Assembly (NCBI GenBank): GCA_947044365.1
Contig: OX345636.1
Span: 2,093,501-2,157,500 of the forward strand
Direction of reading: 5' to 3'
DNA length: 64,000 nucleotides
Source: Petrosia ficiformis
Taxonomy: Eukaryota; Porifera; Demospongiae; Haplosclerida; Petrosiidae
Shown here piece by piece: positions 1 through 12,731 of this stretch (position 1 is the stretch's first letter; every line of letters begins with the position of its first letter). Below the pieces are notes generated by a model. It saw only the letters and a list, made by a program, of their open reading frames with translations, was not told the origin of the DNA and made no database searches. Position numbers and translations under genes: made by a program.

Positions 1-84
1 GCAATAATTATTATTTTACAAAGATTCTATCCAAATATAGCAAAGTATTCTAATGCACTATACCATGCAATTGGGTCTATTTAT

Positions 85-219
85 ATAACTATACACCTAA
101 CATAATTCTAATACCATACAAGAATATAAACATAAGGTTATTTCATGATTTTTTATGAGGGAAACATAGCAATAATACACTTCAAGATTAATCTGATAAT
201 GACAATGTTTGACTAGAGA
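85..219 (+). repeat. Left arm of a 1.4-kb inverted repeat
   Basis: This segment matches the reverse complement of 1395-1531 with only scattered differences, starting ATAACTATA and ending GTTTGACTAGA. A third, direct copy lies near 10490-10630. The paired arms look like long terminal inverted repeats of a non-autonomous element, but no target-site duplication was recognised. Confidence 0.6.
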
Positions 220-1394
220 TCACATAGCTACATGGTATTGACATATAAGTGTGATATGTATTCACTACAAACTAAACTGTATATATGTTGTGCATGATAA
301 AACAACACATGCAATTGTTCAATAACCATTCATGTACATTTATTTTGATCAATATACAAGTATACATAATTATCTGCCATTTAATTCAAAAACAACAATT
401 TGATTACCTTTAAAGCTAGATATCCAGGAATATCAATAGATGCTCCACCTAGAAACACAATTTAGTTGTAGTATACTCCATGATAATCTAAGTATGAATA
501 TAAGTATAATTATAAAATGTAACTTTTATATATCCTACCAAATGTTTCGTGCTTCCATTGTTTAGCACTTATTTGATTGGTCAACTTTAAAGGACATAAT
601 TAACTCTCATTATAAATTATTATTATGTATGAAAAATGTGTTTGAACTAATTATACTTGACTACGGATGTGTTATTTCAAATGTTATTTATTATAGAGTA
701 CAATTTTCCTGAAATTCAGTAACACCAGAATTAGATTTGTAGGAAAATAGATGTGTCAGTTTACTACTTATAGTGACCCACAGAAAGTTCTCTCTTTTGA
801 ATAAACTTTTAATATAGTAGTGTGGGAAGCTGTTTGTGGCATAGTCTGTCTCTCTGGGCGATTTCGAAAACTGCTGAAATTAGATTGATTGTACATTTTT
901 GTTGTACTAGAATGATACTTTTTATAAGGTTAGGTTTTACATAAAGGCACAAACGTTTGCACTGCATCCATTGGGTTGTGATAAAATTCTGAAAAATGAT
1001 TGGTCAAACACAACACAACAAAGATAGAATCAGATCCTATCCTCACATTACCAAGCTTCTGATAACATTGAAGGAAGCATATCATGTTTACAATACAACA
1101 CGTTCCCATGGCAAAATGTAATGCTACGATAACAATTATGGTAATAATTTAATAGCTCTATAATATTTTCAATATGATTTATTATTTATCAAATGATAAT
1201 TATTTAATTGTGATCCATCATTGTAACCTTTTTGGAAATTATGACAGTCCCTACGTTTATATTGAGTTAGATTTCTATAAACAAATTATGATTTGGTTTA
1301 GGACTGTAACTATTAAATATATTATGTATATAGCTCTACAGTTTAGTTTATAGTGATGACACATTGCAATTACATGTCAAACACATGCATGTCT

Positions 1395-1531
1395 TCTCTA
1401 GTCAAACATTCTCATTATCAGATTAATCATGAAGTGTATTATTGCTTTGTTTCCCTCATAAAAGAAATCATGAAATAATCTTATGTTTATATTCTTGTGT
1501 GGTATTAGAAGTATGTTAGGTATATAGTTAT
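1395..1531 (-). repeat. Right arm of a 1.4-kb inverted repeat
   Basis: Reverse complement of 85-219 with a few substitutions and single-base gaps. Together the arms enclose about 1.17 kb of AT-rich sequence without an open gene. Confidence 0.6.
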
Positions 1532-2889
1532 ACATATACTCTGTGTATTAATGATACATGATGAGATGTATATATACATAATTAAAGTTTACTATTTCTA
1601 AGCATATCATAATATGTTTGTATATAGACATAACATAAACATTAATTTCACTCTAAAGATTGATTTGTTAATTGAATCAATTTTATTGATTATATACATA
1701 GATTTCATAAACAATATCACCATTACAATTACTGCTAAATATGAATGGCTAATATAAGTCACATATTTGCTGTTGAACTATGTTACCTAGAGTACACAAC
1801 CCTACAAGTATTTGGTGTCTCAACATTCATTTATGTAGCTTATAGTAAATTGAATTAAGCATTATTTAATAAAAGTGTAATAAAAGCTGCAAAATAGAAT
1901 TTGTTAATTAAAATAACAAAATTAATGTATTGGTTAATGTAGTGGTTAGTGCAAGGATTTAACAATCAGTTAGTTGTATATGATACACACATCTGATGCC
2001 ATAACTACTTTGTACTATATAATTATATTAATAAGGTACATAGAAGATATGTGTACAAATTATCAAGCCTAATACTTCATATTAGATGCATAACAAAGGT
2101 TTGGAAACCTACAATGATTTAATTAGAAATATTTATTTGTACATCTATTAGACAGGATAAGGTATTTGAAGTTATAATTATTCGATTATAAATTCATAAC
2201 AACTTACACGACCAATTAAATTACAATTTCCTTTATTTGCTGAAACTGTAATAACTAATGAATCTGTTATTTTAATAATTCTATTTTTGTAATGTATGAT
2301 AAATGTATCCAACTTTCCCTTGCTAGTAAATTAATCAGCAATGAAAAATAAATAATTATTGAATGAGCACACAGAGTGATCATTTAACTAGTAGTGTGGG
2401 AAGCTACATGTATTTGTGGCAAATGCTTGTTCATAATCATACTTTAGAACAACTAATCCAGTGTGCTTAAAACAAATATCATTATTAAGTTTACTAAAAG
2501 CGTCATATAAGGCTACAAAATAATTAATTCAATTTTCTATAATTTTACATAAATGAATGTTGAGAGAACAAATACTTGTAGCGTTGTGCCTCTAGGTAAC
2601 ATAGTTCAACAGCAAAAATGTTCTATCTGAATATGATAGCACACACTCCATATTAATTTTGTTTAAAGCACAGATATATCTGTAATCATAATATTAATTC
2701 AGCTTGTTTCTATTACTGCGCCTGAACTCTGGCCAGTTTATAGCAGTAGTCCACCAGCTTATAGCAGTAATCCACAGTCATCCACCTATAATACATTGCT
2801 GAAGAATTTCCATTTGCTGTAAAAGTTTTCTACTGCTACTACTGAATTTCTCAGTAAGAATATAGTGACTGATAGCTGCCGGAAAGAAA

Positions 2890-4155
2890 TAATATCATCA
2901 CTTGCAATTCAAATGTTTCAGTATACCACATACCAAACTTCAGAAGAATATACAACAGTATGTTGTGGCTGGTTAATAAGTACCCTTTCTTTACTGACAA
3001 GATTGGTAATGGAATTGCGAGTTCATTTGCTAGATGTAGTTAATTGTACTAATTACAAACTGTTTCAGGGTTCGTGGAAAGAGCAACTTCGTAGGAAAAT
3101 CAAAAACATGAGACAACCAAATCTAAGCTCAACAGCTAAAAGGCCAGCAGATGAACTGATCATCAAGACAAGGAGAACCTACCACCAACATAGCCTAAAA
3201 AGAAGAAGCGAAATTCAGAAGAACTCCATGGTTGCTGATGATGTAACTGAATCTACCTGTGAAGCAGATGTGGCAACATTGCTCCAAGAGAAAAGCCAAG
3301 TAAAAGCCTCGTGAAGAACTTAATGGATAAGACACTTGCTCAGCGAAGGAAATGGATAAAGACTGAATTACCGCAACTAGAACAATTTCTTGAAATAATT
3401 CCTATTTTGAAAAGAGCACACTTTGTAAGTCAGATCTTCACCATAACAATGATGTACACAATTGTAACTTCTCAACATTATAATAGTTGTGGAGTGAATT
3501 TGACATGATTACTGAAGAAACCTTTCCAGATGATTGTGACAGACAATGGAAATTGCTTCTTCATTGTCTGACAGAGAGAGTTAAATTTGAATCTGGAAGT
3601 AACCTAAAGAAATTACTTGACGATCAAGAAAAAAAAAGTACTCTCTATACTGATGATTCAGGTTAGTGTCACATTTGAATTGTAATAATGGTATCACAAT
3701 TCATTCTATATAGAAGAACTATGTTTGGAATAGAGGTTTTGCAGTGTCGGCTAGTTCGATTGAAGACAAAATCTCCATTGATACATAAATTTGAAGTAAT
3801 TAAACATTTTAAAAATTATATAATTATAGCAAGTATGTTACCATGACAACCACTGTGTCTGTGGTTATCACGACAACGTATTCTGTATCACTTAAAGCAC
3901 CCCTTGCAAGGCCATTATATTTATATATACATGTGTGCATTTTGAAGTTATTTCATGTTAGTTCACTTGTTTAATGTTCTTATTTCACACGGCAGTTCTG
4001 ATTTAGCAGAGAGTGCCATGAAGTTCACCTGCAACCATCCTTACATTGGGGTTGCTATGTACAACTCTTCTATTACTTTCTGTGTAGTAGCTGAAAGAAT
4101 AGTGCTAGGAACTTCAAGGCCTTTTTTGTCTTCATTGATGTCTCTGATAGCAACA
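2890..4155 (+). pseudogene. Broken SAMD3-like gene, 3' end cut off by a MITE
   Basis: Several exon-like blocks on the plus strand resemble the SAMD3-like uncharacterised proteins common in animals. Block 1 (about 2925-3030) reads ...TSEEYTTVC, then after a one-base frame change WLVNKYPFFTDKIGNG. Block 2 (from 3070, after a TTTCAG acceptor) reads GSWKEQLRRKIKNMRQ. Block 3, after another one-base shift in an A-run near 3291-3294, reads VKNLMDKTLAQRRKW and runs to a GTAAG donor at 3426. A block from about 3486 reads LWSEFDMITEETF and ends at a donor near 3661. A last block (about 3994-4155) reads HPYIGVAMYN and FCVVAERIVLG, like the family C-terminus, and stops where a MITE begins. At least two frameshifts plus the truncation make this a pseudogene, unless the indels are assembly errors. 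Family assignment rests on remembered motifs; function unknown. Confidence 0.45.
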
Positions 4156-4568
4156 CTGCAAAAAATAATCGTTAAAATAACCATTTTATTGGTTAGTACA
4201 GTTTCAAGGAATAGCATGAGTTTCAATTTAGATTGTCAATTGTCATAGAGGATGTTGTGGCTACATACATGTACGTTACTATAATATAATGTGCACTAAG
4301 TATTGGAAGGTATAAATTAAATTATGTGTTTGCGGGTTAACGAACCTTTTTGATGGCCTTATACAATTACATGTACTTTAGTATATATTATACTAAATCT
4401 GAAATGTGAGTAGACAGCACTCTAAACTTATAGTGAATCAACTATAATTGAATAAATAAGTATCTGTGGTGTAAGATGTATGTATTTCCAACAACCAACT
4501 AATTGTTAAATTCTTGCAACTGTACTAACCACTAAATCAGTTATTTTAATTGTTTTTTTTTTGTAATG
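4149..4568. mobile_element. MITE of the CACTGC family
   Basis: It starts CACTGCAAAAAATAA and ends in a degraded inverted copy (TTTTAATTG...GTAATG). Sister copies at about 35151-35602, 50281-50690 and 54009-54452 have the cleaner right end TTTGCAGTG; in the 35-kb copy TA flanks both ends, which fits a Tc1/mariner-type TA duplication. This copy truncates the SAMD3-like gene. It has no coding capacity. Confidence 0.6.
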
Positions 4569-4955
4569 AGCATACTAATTATGCATTTGACATTTCATAT
4601 CCCACTCATCTCCATTCCATCCTTACATATCTTGAATTTTACCTGTTCGATATCAAGGTGCACCTACCAAACTGTGTCGTACGTTTTATTAACTCTATTA
4701 AAACTATAAAAGTATAGCTAGCAGTATAACTGACTTTGTGTTTATTCATGATAATGATTTAAGTTGTACTATATAGTTCTGTTTTAATTCATTTACTAGA
4801 TTTAATAAATAATTGTACTGTAAACTTTTTTTTTTTAATAAAAGATAGTGTTTGACATAATTATGTATTCCTTGTATATTATATAATTTATATGTAATAT
4901 ATATATATATATATATACAATAGCTATCAGGCACATCGAAGTTACCGACAGGTGT

Positions 4956-5092
4956 TATATAACATGGCTTCGAGGTGTAACAGCAACATCAGACCTGAAC
5001 CCCGAGATAGCAGCCCGAGGTGAAGCCGAGGGCTGCTATCGAGGGGTGAAGGGCTGATATTGGTGATAAACACCGAGAAGCCATGCTATATA
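4956..5092. mobile_element. Palindromic GC-rich MITE
   Basis: The outer arms TATATAACATGGCTTCGAGG (4956-4975) and the reverse complement of 5073-5092 pair with few mismatches. An inner pair, GATAGCAGCCC and GGGCTGCTATC, forms a second stem. The whole unit would fold into one long hairpin and is clearly more GC-rich than its surroundings. Confidence 0.55.
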
Positions 5093-5580
5093 TAATATAT
5101 TCTATACCTAACAATGTTACCTGACATCTACGGCTCTACGCTCCTTTTTCCATTTTCAATTTACAACTTGCTGCGCATGCTCAGACAGATGCAGTTTATT
5201 ATGAATATAATTATAGGTTTTATATCGTGTATATTATATTTCGTAGTTATAGACTATATACACTGATTACAGCTAAACCCTAAGTGGTTTACTGGTGTAC
5301 CCTAGACGGGTATATCTTGCTGTTATACATATTCAGTGAAATTTACAAAAAATGCATGGCTATTCATGCATATAATCTAATACATTCTAAACCCCAAATC
5401 AATTCACTTCAGTTTAATCATCACTGTTCAAAGAAATTTAATTACGACTGAGAATGAAGTATACAAAAAAAAAAACCAAAAAAAAACAGCACACATTTTC
5501 ATGCATATAATCTAAACTACAAAATAATTCTCAATCTGAGTGTCTATTGTAATTATACATGATGCATAATTGTCGTCTAT
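5093..5580. other. 3' flank of the first cysteine-rich gene
   Basis: No gene seen. From about 5485 the sequence (TTCATGCATATAATCTAA, then CAATCTGAGTGTCTA) matches the stretches directly downstream of the family members at 29.6, 42.3 and 45.1 kb, so the duplicated unit extends beyond the coding region. A poly-A/C tract lies at 5463-5487, and TGCGCATGC, an NRF-1-like site, near 5173. Confidence 0.55.
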
Positions 5581-6213
5581 TCAAAAAAAACTGAAAGTTA
5601 TCAAGGCAAGTATTGCTATCACAAGAAATGCTGGAGTAGCAAACACACCAGAACAAGGTTCACCTAGCGTAGCATCACAATCATCAAATTCTTGTGTAGT
5701 GTTAGGAATTACTCCATATTGTACATAAGAACTTACACAGCATCCCCCATAGTTACGTATAGTGCGGAGATCTTGGCATGTAGAAATACAAACATCACCA
5801 ACCTCACCGCAGAGAGGAAGATCTCCACTAGCCATTCCATCAAATACTGATTGTTCACAATACTTGCCATCGACATCAGAACGAGCACAATCAGCTTCTC
5901 TAAATTCTTCAGCAAGATCATCTTCACCAGTACACCTAAAATAACTTTCGTATTCATCGAAACAACTTCCACATTGTATGACAGCAACAGCGCTGAGATA
6001 TCTGGCGAATCCTTCAGTAGTATTGAGATTGTATTGATCAGCTAACGAGTCAATCCTATCCTCGCAATCTGCAATTATTGAATCACATGAAGATTGCCGA
6101 GATTCAACCGGTCGTTTCAGAAACACTTTTTGGTGTATTATGTTACTGGCGGGATTACGAAACGCAGATGCCAGCGAAATAACAAAAAGGAGTACTGCAG
6201 CAATTTTTATCAT
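5581..6213 (-). CDS. Secreted cysteine-rich GPI-anchor-type protein (family member 1)
   Basis: Single-exon gene for 210 residues. An N-terminal signal peptide (MIKIAAVLLFVISLASA, 1-17) is followed by a short segment ending in dibasic K33-R34, a possible proprotein-convertase site. The mature region has 14 cysteines (43, 50, 81, 84, 94, 109, 119, 135, 142, 146, 158, 159, 179, 187), including a CGSC and a GCC motif, and N-glycosylation sequons at about 64 and 171. The last 18 residues are hydrophobic and reach the stop codon, as in GPI-attachment signals, so a surface-tethered protein is likely. The start is supported by the same MIKIAA start in three paralogues and by a TATA box 65-74 bases upstream. 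I do not recognise the domain; the even acidic/cysteine pattern suggests a disulfide-rich extracellular fold. It is the most diverged of the four copies. Confidence 0.85.
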   Translation of the reverse strand: MIKIAAVLLFVISLASAFRNPASNIIHQKVFLKRPVESRQSSCDSIIADCEDRIDSLADQYNLNTTEGFARYLSAVAVIQCGSCFDEYESYFRCTGEDDLAEEFREADCARSDVDGKYCEQSVFDGMASGDLPLCGEVGDVCISTCQDLRTIRNYGGCCVSSYVQYGVIPNTTQEFDDCDATLGEPCSGVFATPAFLVIAILALITFSFF

Positions 6214-6277
6214 ACTGATGTTTCGACCAATAGATACGCTACTATAGGTAGGCTTGAAAATTTAACGATTTAGTGGG

Positions 6278-6310
6278 CTATTTATAGATTTTTAAGTTTA
6301 TTAGGCGGAG
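6278..6310 (-). promoter_or_regulatory. TATA box and GC-box-like element of family member 1
   Basis: On the minus strand CTCCGCC (6304-6310) lies 16 bases upstream of CTATAAATAG (6278-6287), which is 65 bases before the ATG. The same arrangement with the same spacing precedes all four paralogues, while sequence around it has drifted more, so it is a good core-promoter candidate. Confidence 0.65.
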
Positions 6311-8525
6311 TTAAGCTGTAGTACAGCGGTGAAAAGGGAATTTTCCCATATAATGTCGGACCTGACAAAGAAATCTAAAAGTCTATTATTCTGTTGTGAA
6401 AGAGCACCAGTAAATTATTCAACATAAAGCAGGGCTGTAGCTGGATGTGATAGTACTTGTGTACCTCAAAGTTAGCGTTTATAATAAATAACACAATACA
6501 AGAAGGGAATGTCATCTGTTCGGAGACAAATCCTGAACAAATAGGTAGCTTAAAGGTTAGTAAAATTTGTAAATAATTATGTATACTTAACTTAAATTTA
6601 CATTGATCAAAAACAATAGTTAATAATTATAAAAGCCAACAGGATAAGCAATCAGCTTCATTTACCTTCACTATATTAAACTTCCAATAATTAACTTTTT
6701 AACTGATTGATTGATCAGACTGCAAAAAAATTAAATTGCCAATTTATTGGTTAGTTGTAAGTAGTACCATAAAGTTCGATTAGTTTTTCATACAGGTTGC
6801 TATGGCTACATGTATGATGTCACTATGTCACACACAAAAAATTAAATGACTGCATGAATATTAATTGTTGATTTGTCAGCTTTATATAATAATTGACATG
6901 GTTAAATGCAGATTTTTTTCTCCTTGGGTGAAAGGACAGTAAAAACCATGTAAATCTGCATCTTTAGAGATATTTTCTTTAGACAGTGATTCCTCCCTCT
7001 TAAATAATCCATTAATGGTACACCTAATGCAAAAGATTCATCAAAATAATAAATTGATGATACATGCTATGAAATAGTCTTCCTATAATATTTAAATAGT
7101 TTTCATAAACCAAGTTAATGTTAGCTGATTGAAATGAAATTATTGAGTATCACTACTAAATTTTAAAGTATATTGATTACATAACAGTTGAAATTGCAAT
7201 TATGAGTTTTAGTTCTATGGGTTGAATTTACTAGTTGTTATAGTTTAAAGCAACCACGGCGAGTTTTCATCTCCACGATAACGCAAAAATATAACGAAAA
7301 CAACACAAATACGGTCACAGTTTACAGATTTTCTCAAAATGAAAGATTTGTGACAAGAATGGTTCACTCGCTCATTGTCTTTTTCTCGATTGGGATGTAT
7401 CATATATCATTTTAGAGCTAATTTAACACTCTATTCAGGTGAGACAAAAAATGGATTTAGAAAATTTAATGCATAAGAAAGTTGCAGTGTATAAGAGCAG
7501 TATAATGAAAAATGAAAGCAATACCTTGACAAATATTGTCATAAATACTTCCATTCTTTCAATATCTGTACACAGTAGCAAACTACATAGTATTAGAAAA
7601 CTTACTTCATCGAAGTTGCTGTCTACATGATATTTTATTTTTTAGCAGTTTTCCATTGTGCAAATTTTAATTTTAATCAAACACATAACGCTGTTTTAAG
7701 GTTAATGTGGTTGTAAATTTAGTTATTCACCACTACATGTATTTAGAAGACATATATCAGTCCACAGAAAGTTTCCCCATATAATCAGTTATAACAATGT
7801 GAGAAGCTGTTTGTATAGGTTGACTCTTACTATGGACTGCATAATTATAGAAGAGTGCTATACATAAATGTCACTTCTATGGTATGCATGCCATTTATGG
7901 ATTTATAAGATGAGATGAAGCTATAGTCCATTCACGTTTAGGAGTCCTGAACGTTTGCAGTTCTAACTTTGTTATACTTCGTTGTATTGCCATGCAACAA
8001 AAACTATTCTACTTGTCATAACTTGCCAAATCCTACAATGTTTAATATGATATGTTATAGACTTTATATGCACTGAAATACCTATAATCACAAAGATTTT
8101 ACAAGATACTTACACATGGTGGCATATAAGTAGATACTACAATGCCAAAATAAAATTGTTAAAATAAAGGTAGTGCAGTTCCAATGAGTAGTGGAAATTC
8201 TAATTTAAGTTGAAGTGTAGGTTGTTATGATTGCATGGTGATATACACGTAATTATAATCCAATAGTATTTCCTAATAGATGTACAAAGAAGCAGATAAA
8301 TAAACTATTATAGGTTTTGTGCATCTAATATGAGATATAATTGGTGCATATATCTTTTACGTACTTTGATATAATTAGTACAAAATACATAATTGGTAAA
8401 TCACACTAACTAATGCCTTTGTTATTTTAACAGTTCTATTTTGCAGTGTATGAAAACAATTATAACTATACACATTATGCACTGCAATTACTATTTCAAT
8501 TATATAGTATTACTGTTATTCTCCA
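6311..8525. other. Gene-free stretch with repeats
   Basis: No supportable gene. Positions 6420-6560 resemble the 5' flanks of the other family members (AGAGCTGTAGC...GATAGTACT, then TTAAAGGTTAG). A somewhat GC-richer patch at 7240-7440 contains short open stretches and a CAG|GTGAGA donor-like site at 7437-7445, but no continuous protein. Confidence 0.5.
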
Positions 8526-8529
8526 TCAC

Positions 8530-8985
8530 TACTAATTCTTGACATCTTGCCTTAATTGCTGGTTTCTTCCTGTGACTACTCCTCTAACTCCAATAATAAA
8601 CTATTCTTCTTGAAAATTATCAGACATCAACTGTGCTCTTCTATTTTATCTCTAACATGGCTGATGTTCTTTTGAAATTGTTCAAGTCCTACTCTCTTAA
8701 AACTTTCACAAGTAAGACACTTCATAGTAGACAAATTGAATTTCTTTAACATGAGCTTTTAGTTGCGAACAACATAACTTTCCTTTGCTTTCCTTATAAT
8801 TATATCTTATTTGGAAATGTAAAATAATAACTTCCATCCAGCTTTTTCTTCACCAGTAGGACACAGTTGTCAATGCATTCTGAGAAGCCAGTGGCTACAG
8901 CTGTCTTTTTACATGACATCAGTGGAGTAGACTTCTGTTTCTTACATTGCTGATCGAAGTAGTCATGTACATTGATAAGCCATTC
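8530..8985 (-). pseudogene. Decayed coding segment shared with 39.3-39.7 kb
   Basis: Read on the minus strand it gives protein-like stretches such as VHDYFDQQCKKQKSTP and ECIDNCVLLVKKKLDG, later VKEIQFVYYEV and VRDKIEEHS, interrupted by stops and shifts. The same segment occurs at about 39290-39725 with different damage. The two copies keep comparable translated stretches (QFQKNISHVRDK here, QWRKKLSYVRDK there). Product not recognised; both look like relics of one gene or transposon protein. Confidence 0.3.
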
Positions 8986-11900
8986 TGGGTTTCAGCCCTT
9001 TAATTAATGTGTTAGTATAGCTTGCACAACATTAAATGACATAATTAAAACTCATTATAAATTATTATTATGTGATAAACAAGCAATTCTTAATGTGATT
9101 GAACTAATTACATGTACTACTGGACTATTGATGTGTTATTTGAAATTTAATTGATTATAGATAATGAACGAATACTGTTATTTTCCTGATGAATTTCAAT
9201 AACACCAATATTAGATTTGCAGTCAATTAGACATGTTATTACAACTAACATAGTCAATTAGACATGTTATTATAACTAAGGCACCCACAGAATATTCTCC
9301 CACTGGAATAAACAAGACTAACCTTTACTTAATAGTGTGGTAATTAGACATGTCCACAAAAAGTTCCCCCACTGGAATAAACAAGACTAAGACTTATTTA
9401 ATAGTGTGGGAAGCTGTGCATGGCATAGCTTATTTGACTCTTCTTTGAACTCTAAAGATGTATAATACAAACAATGCATCAATACATATTTATTGTGTTA
9501 AGTAATCCATAGATTGTTGCTATGTAAGGCTGGGTTTACATTATGATGCAAACATTGCATCTGTTGAGTTGTAATAAAATTCTGAAACCTGATTGGTCAA
9601 ATGCAACACATAGAATCAGATCCTATCATCATTATATTGGTTCTGACAATGTTTGCAATAGAACACATTGATATAATGCAAGGAAATGCAAGGTTTTATG
9701 TCGTTATGTGATCCAGCCTTAAAGCTTGCATATACTCACATCCTTGCATTTTATTTTTGTAAATCATCTGTAAACATAATTTTTTATGATTTTCTTGTGT
9801 AATATCCTTGTTACACAGTTGGGCTACGGCTTGGCATATTACACTGATAAAAAAGGCTTATAGATTGAAATCTAATTTTTAAAATACAAATGAAAATTGG
9901 CAGTTTTCATGTAATTGATATGTATATAATATACCATTCTATAGAGCTGATTTAATGCTGTACTGAACAAAAGCAACAAATCATTTTTGAAATTTTAATT
10001 AAGAAGCCCGGTTTTTCTAGAGCTGATGACATATATATCAGGGGTGAGTGAAACAAAGCAAGTACTAGTTTCATTTCATCTAGTATATAAAATACATGTG
10101 ACAATAAAGCAGAGTAACAAAACAGTGATACAGTACACTAGTATAGTATTATTGATATACCGTGTGGTGTATTAAAATCATTCCCATTCTGACACCACCT
10201 AGTGAAAGCAGCTCATGCATGTTACTTATTCTTAAAATAATTGTTATAACAGTATGTGCACATATCTTTACTGAATACCTCTTCTATCAAAATTACTATG
10301 TGGATATTCCATTTCTTTATTATGATATGTACTTGTCATTATAGAAATGTTTACAGTGATGTAGCAACAAAAGCAATAACTATTATGTTCATATTATATT
10401 CAAAAATAGCTAAATACTCTAATGCACTTCACCATTTGGGTCAATTTAGATGATATAATAACACTTATCAATAATGCACAGATTATATGGATAACTATAT
10501 ACCTAACATACTTCTAATACCATACAAGACTATAAACATAAGATTATTTCAGGATATCTTTTATGAAGGAAACAAAGCAATAATGCACTTCAAAATTAAT
10601 CTGATAATGAGAATGTTTGACTAGAGAAGACATGCATGTATTTGACATACAAGTGCAATGTGTAATCACTACAAAATAAACTGTGTGGTTATTTACATAC
10701 ACACATAAATACATATAATTATACATATATAGGCATATATGTATATCTTTATACATGACAAAAACAAACACATGAAAAACACATGCAGTTGTTCAATCAC
10801 CATTCACGTACACAAAATACAAGTATACATATGTAGTTATAAATGAGAAAATCTGCCAGAAACAACAATTTCATTAACTTTAAAAATTGCCATCATATAA
10901 AGAAAGCAACTAAGCTAGATATCCAGGAAGATCAATGGATGTTCCACCTAGAAACATAATATAGTTGTAGTATACTCCATGATTAATAATTATAATGTTA
11001 GTATGAATATAAGTATTAGGAAATCGTTATAGATAATTATTATTATGTGCTCAACAATTTCCTATTAAAAATCAGTTTGAACTAATTACTACTTGGCTAC
11101 TGATGTGTTATTTCAAATTTTATTTATAAGTTTACCTGTAAAATTCTATACCTCCAGAATTAGATTTCTAGCTAATTAGACGTGTGATTTTACTACTAGT
11201 GACACCCACAGAAAGTTCCTGCTCTTGAATAAACTTGAAAAACATTTATTATAATTGTGTGGGAAGCTGTTTGTGGTATAGTCTCTGTGGGTCTTAATGA
11301 AATCTATTGATCTTAGATATTTTCATTTTTTGTAAATTTTGTTTACTAGAATGTTGCTGCGTAAGGCAGGTTTCACATAATGGTGTAAACCCTTGCAATG
11401 CAACCATCTAGGTGTGATAAAATTCTTAAAAATGATTCATCAAACACAACACATCTGTCACAATAATAAAATCAGATCCTATCCTCACATTACCGAGCTT
11501 CTAATAACATTTAAGGATCATATCATGTTTACAATTAACACATTGCCATGGCAAAATGTAATGCTACGATAAATAACTATTAACAATAATATGGGTTTTG
11601 CAAGGATAATAACTATGGTAATAATTTAATATCTCTATAATATTTTCAATACAACACTTATCAAATGATAATTATTTAATTGTGATCCATCATTAAAACC
11701 TTTTTGGAAATTATGCCAGTCCCTATGTTTATATTAAGTTATATCTCTATAAACAAATTTAGGACTTTACACTAACATAGATCTGGCTATGTAGCTGTTT
11801 TGGGACTACCATGGGTAAACTTGTCACACTGCATACTGTAAAGTGATTGATTTTGTATCTGATCAAAGTTGCTCTCATGCACCACAAATAATTTTTTTAT

Positions 11901-12723
11901 TACTATAATTATAAGCCCACAGGAAATTTCCCCTGCAGATAGACAGTCTGTGAAGCTGTTTGTATAGCCTGAACTATGACATGTGAATAGGTGTGCCATA
12001 ATGTTGTAAGCTGTTTATATAGCCTGACCTATGACATGGGAATGGGTGTGCCATAATGTTGTATGCAACCTTCTTATATATGCCCATCATATAAGTATAT
12101 TATATGTATATGATGGGTATATATAAGCAGGTTGTATTTTAATTGGTACAACCTGGTAAACATGTTATCACTAGCAAAGCACTGTTTCCAACCAAGTACA
12201 ATTGATGTAGTGGTCTCTGAAAGCAGTTTAATAATTTATAAAGGGTATAATTATGGACATTGTCATTGATATTAAAATGTAGATAAATTGCCTTTGGGTA
12301 TAGATCACAAAAATGATGTTCATTTTCAATCTCAAAATTTGATGAAGTGCTATCAACTGTAAATAACTATTAACAATATAGAATTTGCAGTGATAATAAT
12401 TATGGTAATTACAAAACTGATTTAATATTTCGTCAATATCAGTTATCATTTATTATTTATCAGTTGATAATTATTTAATTGTGATCCATCATTGTAGCCT
12501 TTTTGGAACTCTTATGATATGCCAGTCCCTATGTTTATGTTAAAATTATGACTTTAACTAGCATAGATGCACCTATATAGCTCTTTTGGGATCATCATGG
12601 GTAAACCAGTCACACTACATACTGTAAAGTGATTTTGTCAAAGTTTCTCACACTATAACTATGCACCATAAATATTACTATAATTATAGCAAGCCCACAG
12701 AAAATTCCCCCTGCAGATAATCC
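8986..12723. other. Gene-free repeat mosaic
   Basis: No supportable gene. Positions 9000-9700 and 11030-11640 resemble 570-1100. Two tandem modules with CCCACTGGAATAAACAAGAC lie at 9290-9400. Positions 10370-11000 resemble 1-500, and 11560-12720 resemble 12360-12720 and 15130-15880. All are AT-rich and full of stops. Confidence 0.55.
12066..12134. repeat. Hairpin repeat
   Basis: CAACCTTCTTATATATGCCC pairs with GGGTATATATAAGCAGGTTG across a short AT-rich loop. It resembles a minimal palindromic MITE; the CAACCTG end recurs next to several other repeats in this region. Confidence 0.5.
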
Positions 12724-12731
12724 ATTGTAAC

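Larger units (their letters stand above)
1..2860. other. Gene-free repeat-rich stretch
   Basis: No supportable gene. The stretch is a mosaic of diverged repeats that recur at 9.0-11.8 kb, 13-16 kb and 33-56 kb. One recurring module carries a CCCACAGAA-type motif followed some 40-60 bases later by AGTGTGGGAAGCTG (near 775-840 and again near 2390). Positions 1-1300 resemble 10370-11760 base for base over long runs, so they are an old duplication. Confidence 0.6.

Noticed and set aside
2865..3313. A continuous 149-codon gene from a GTG start
   Set aside because: GTG initiation is not expected in animals, and homology shows that the stretch is two exon blocks with an intron and frame changes.
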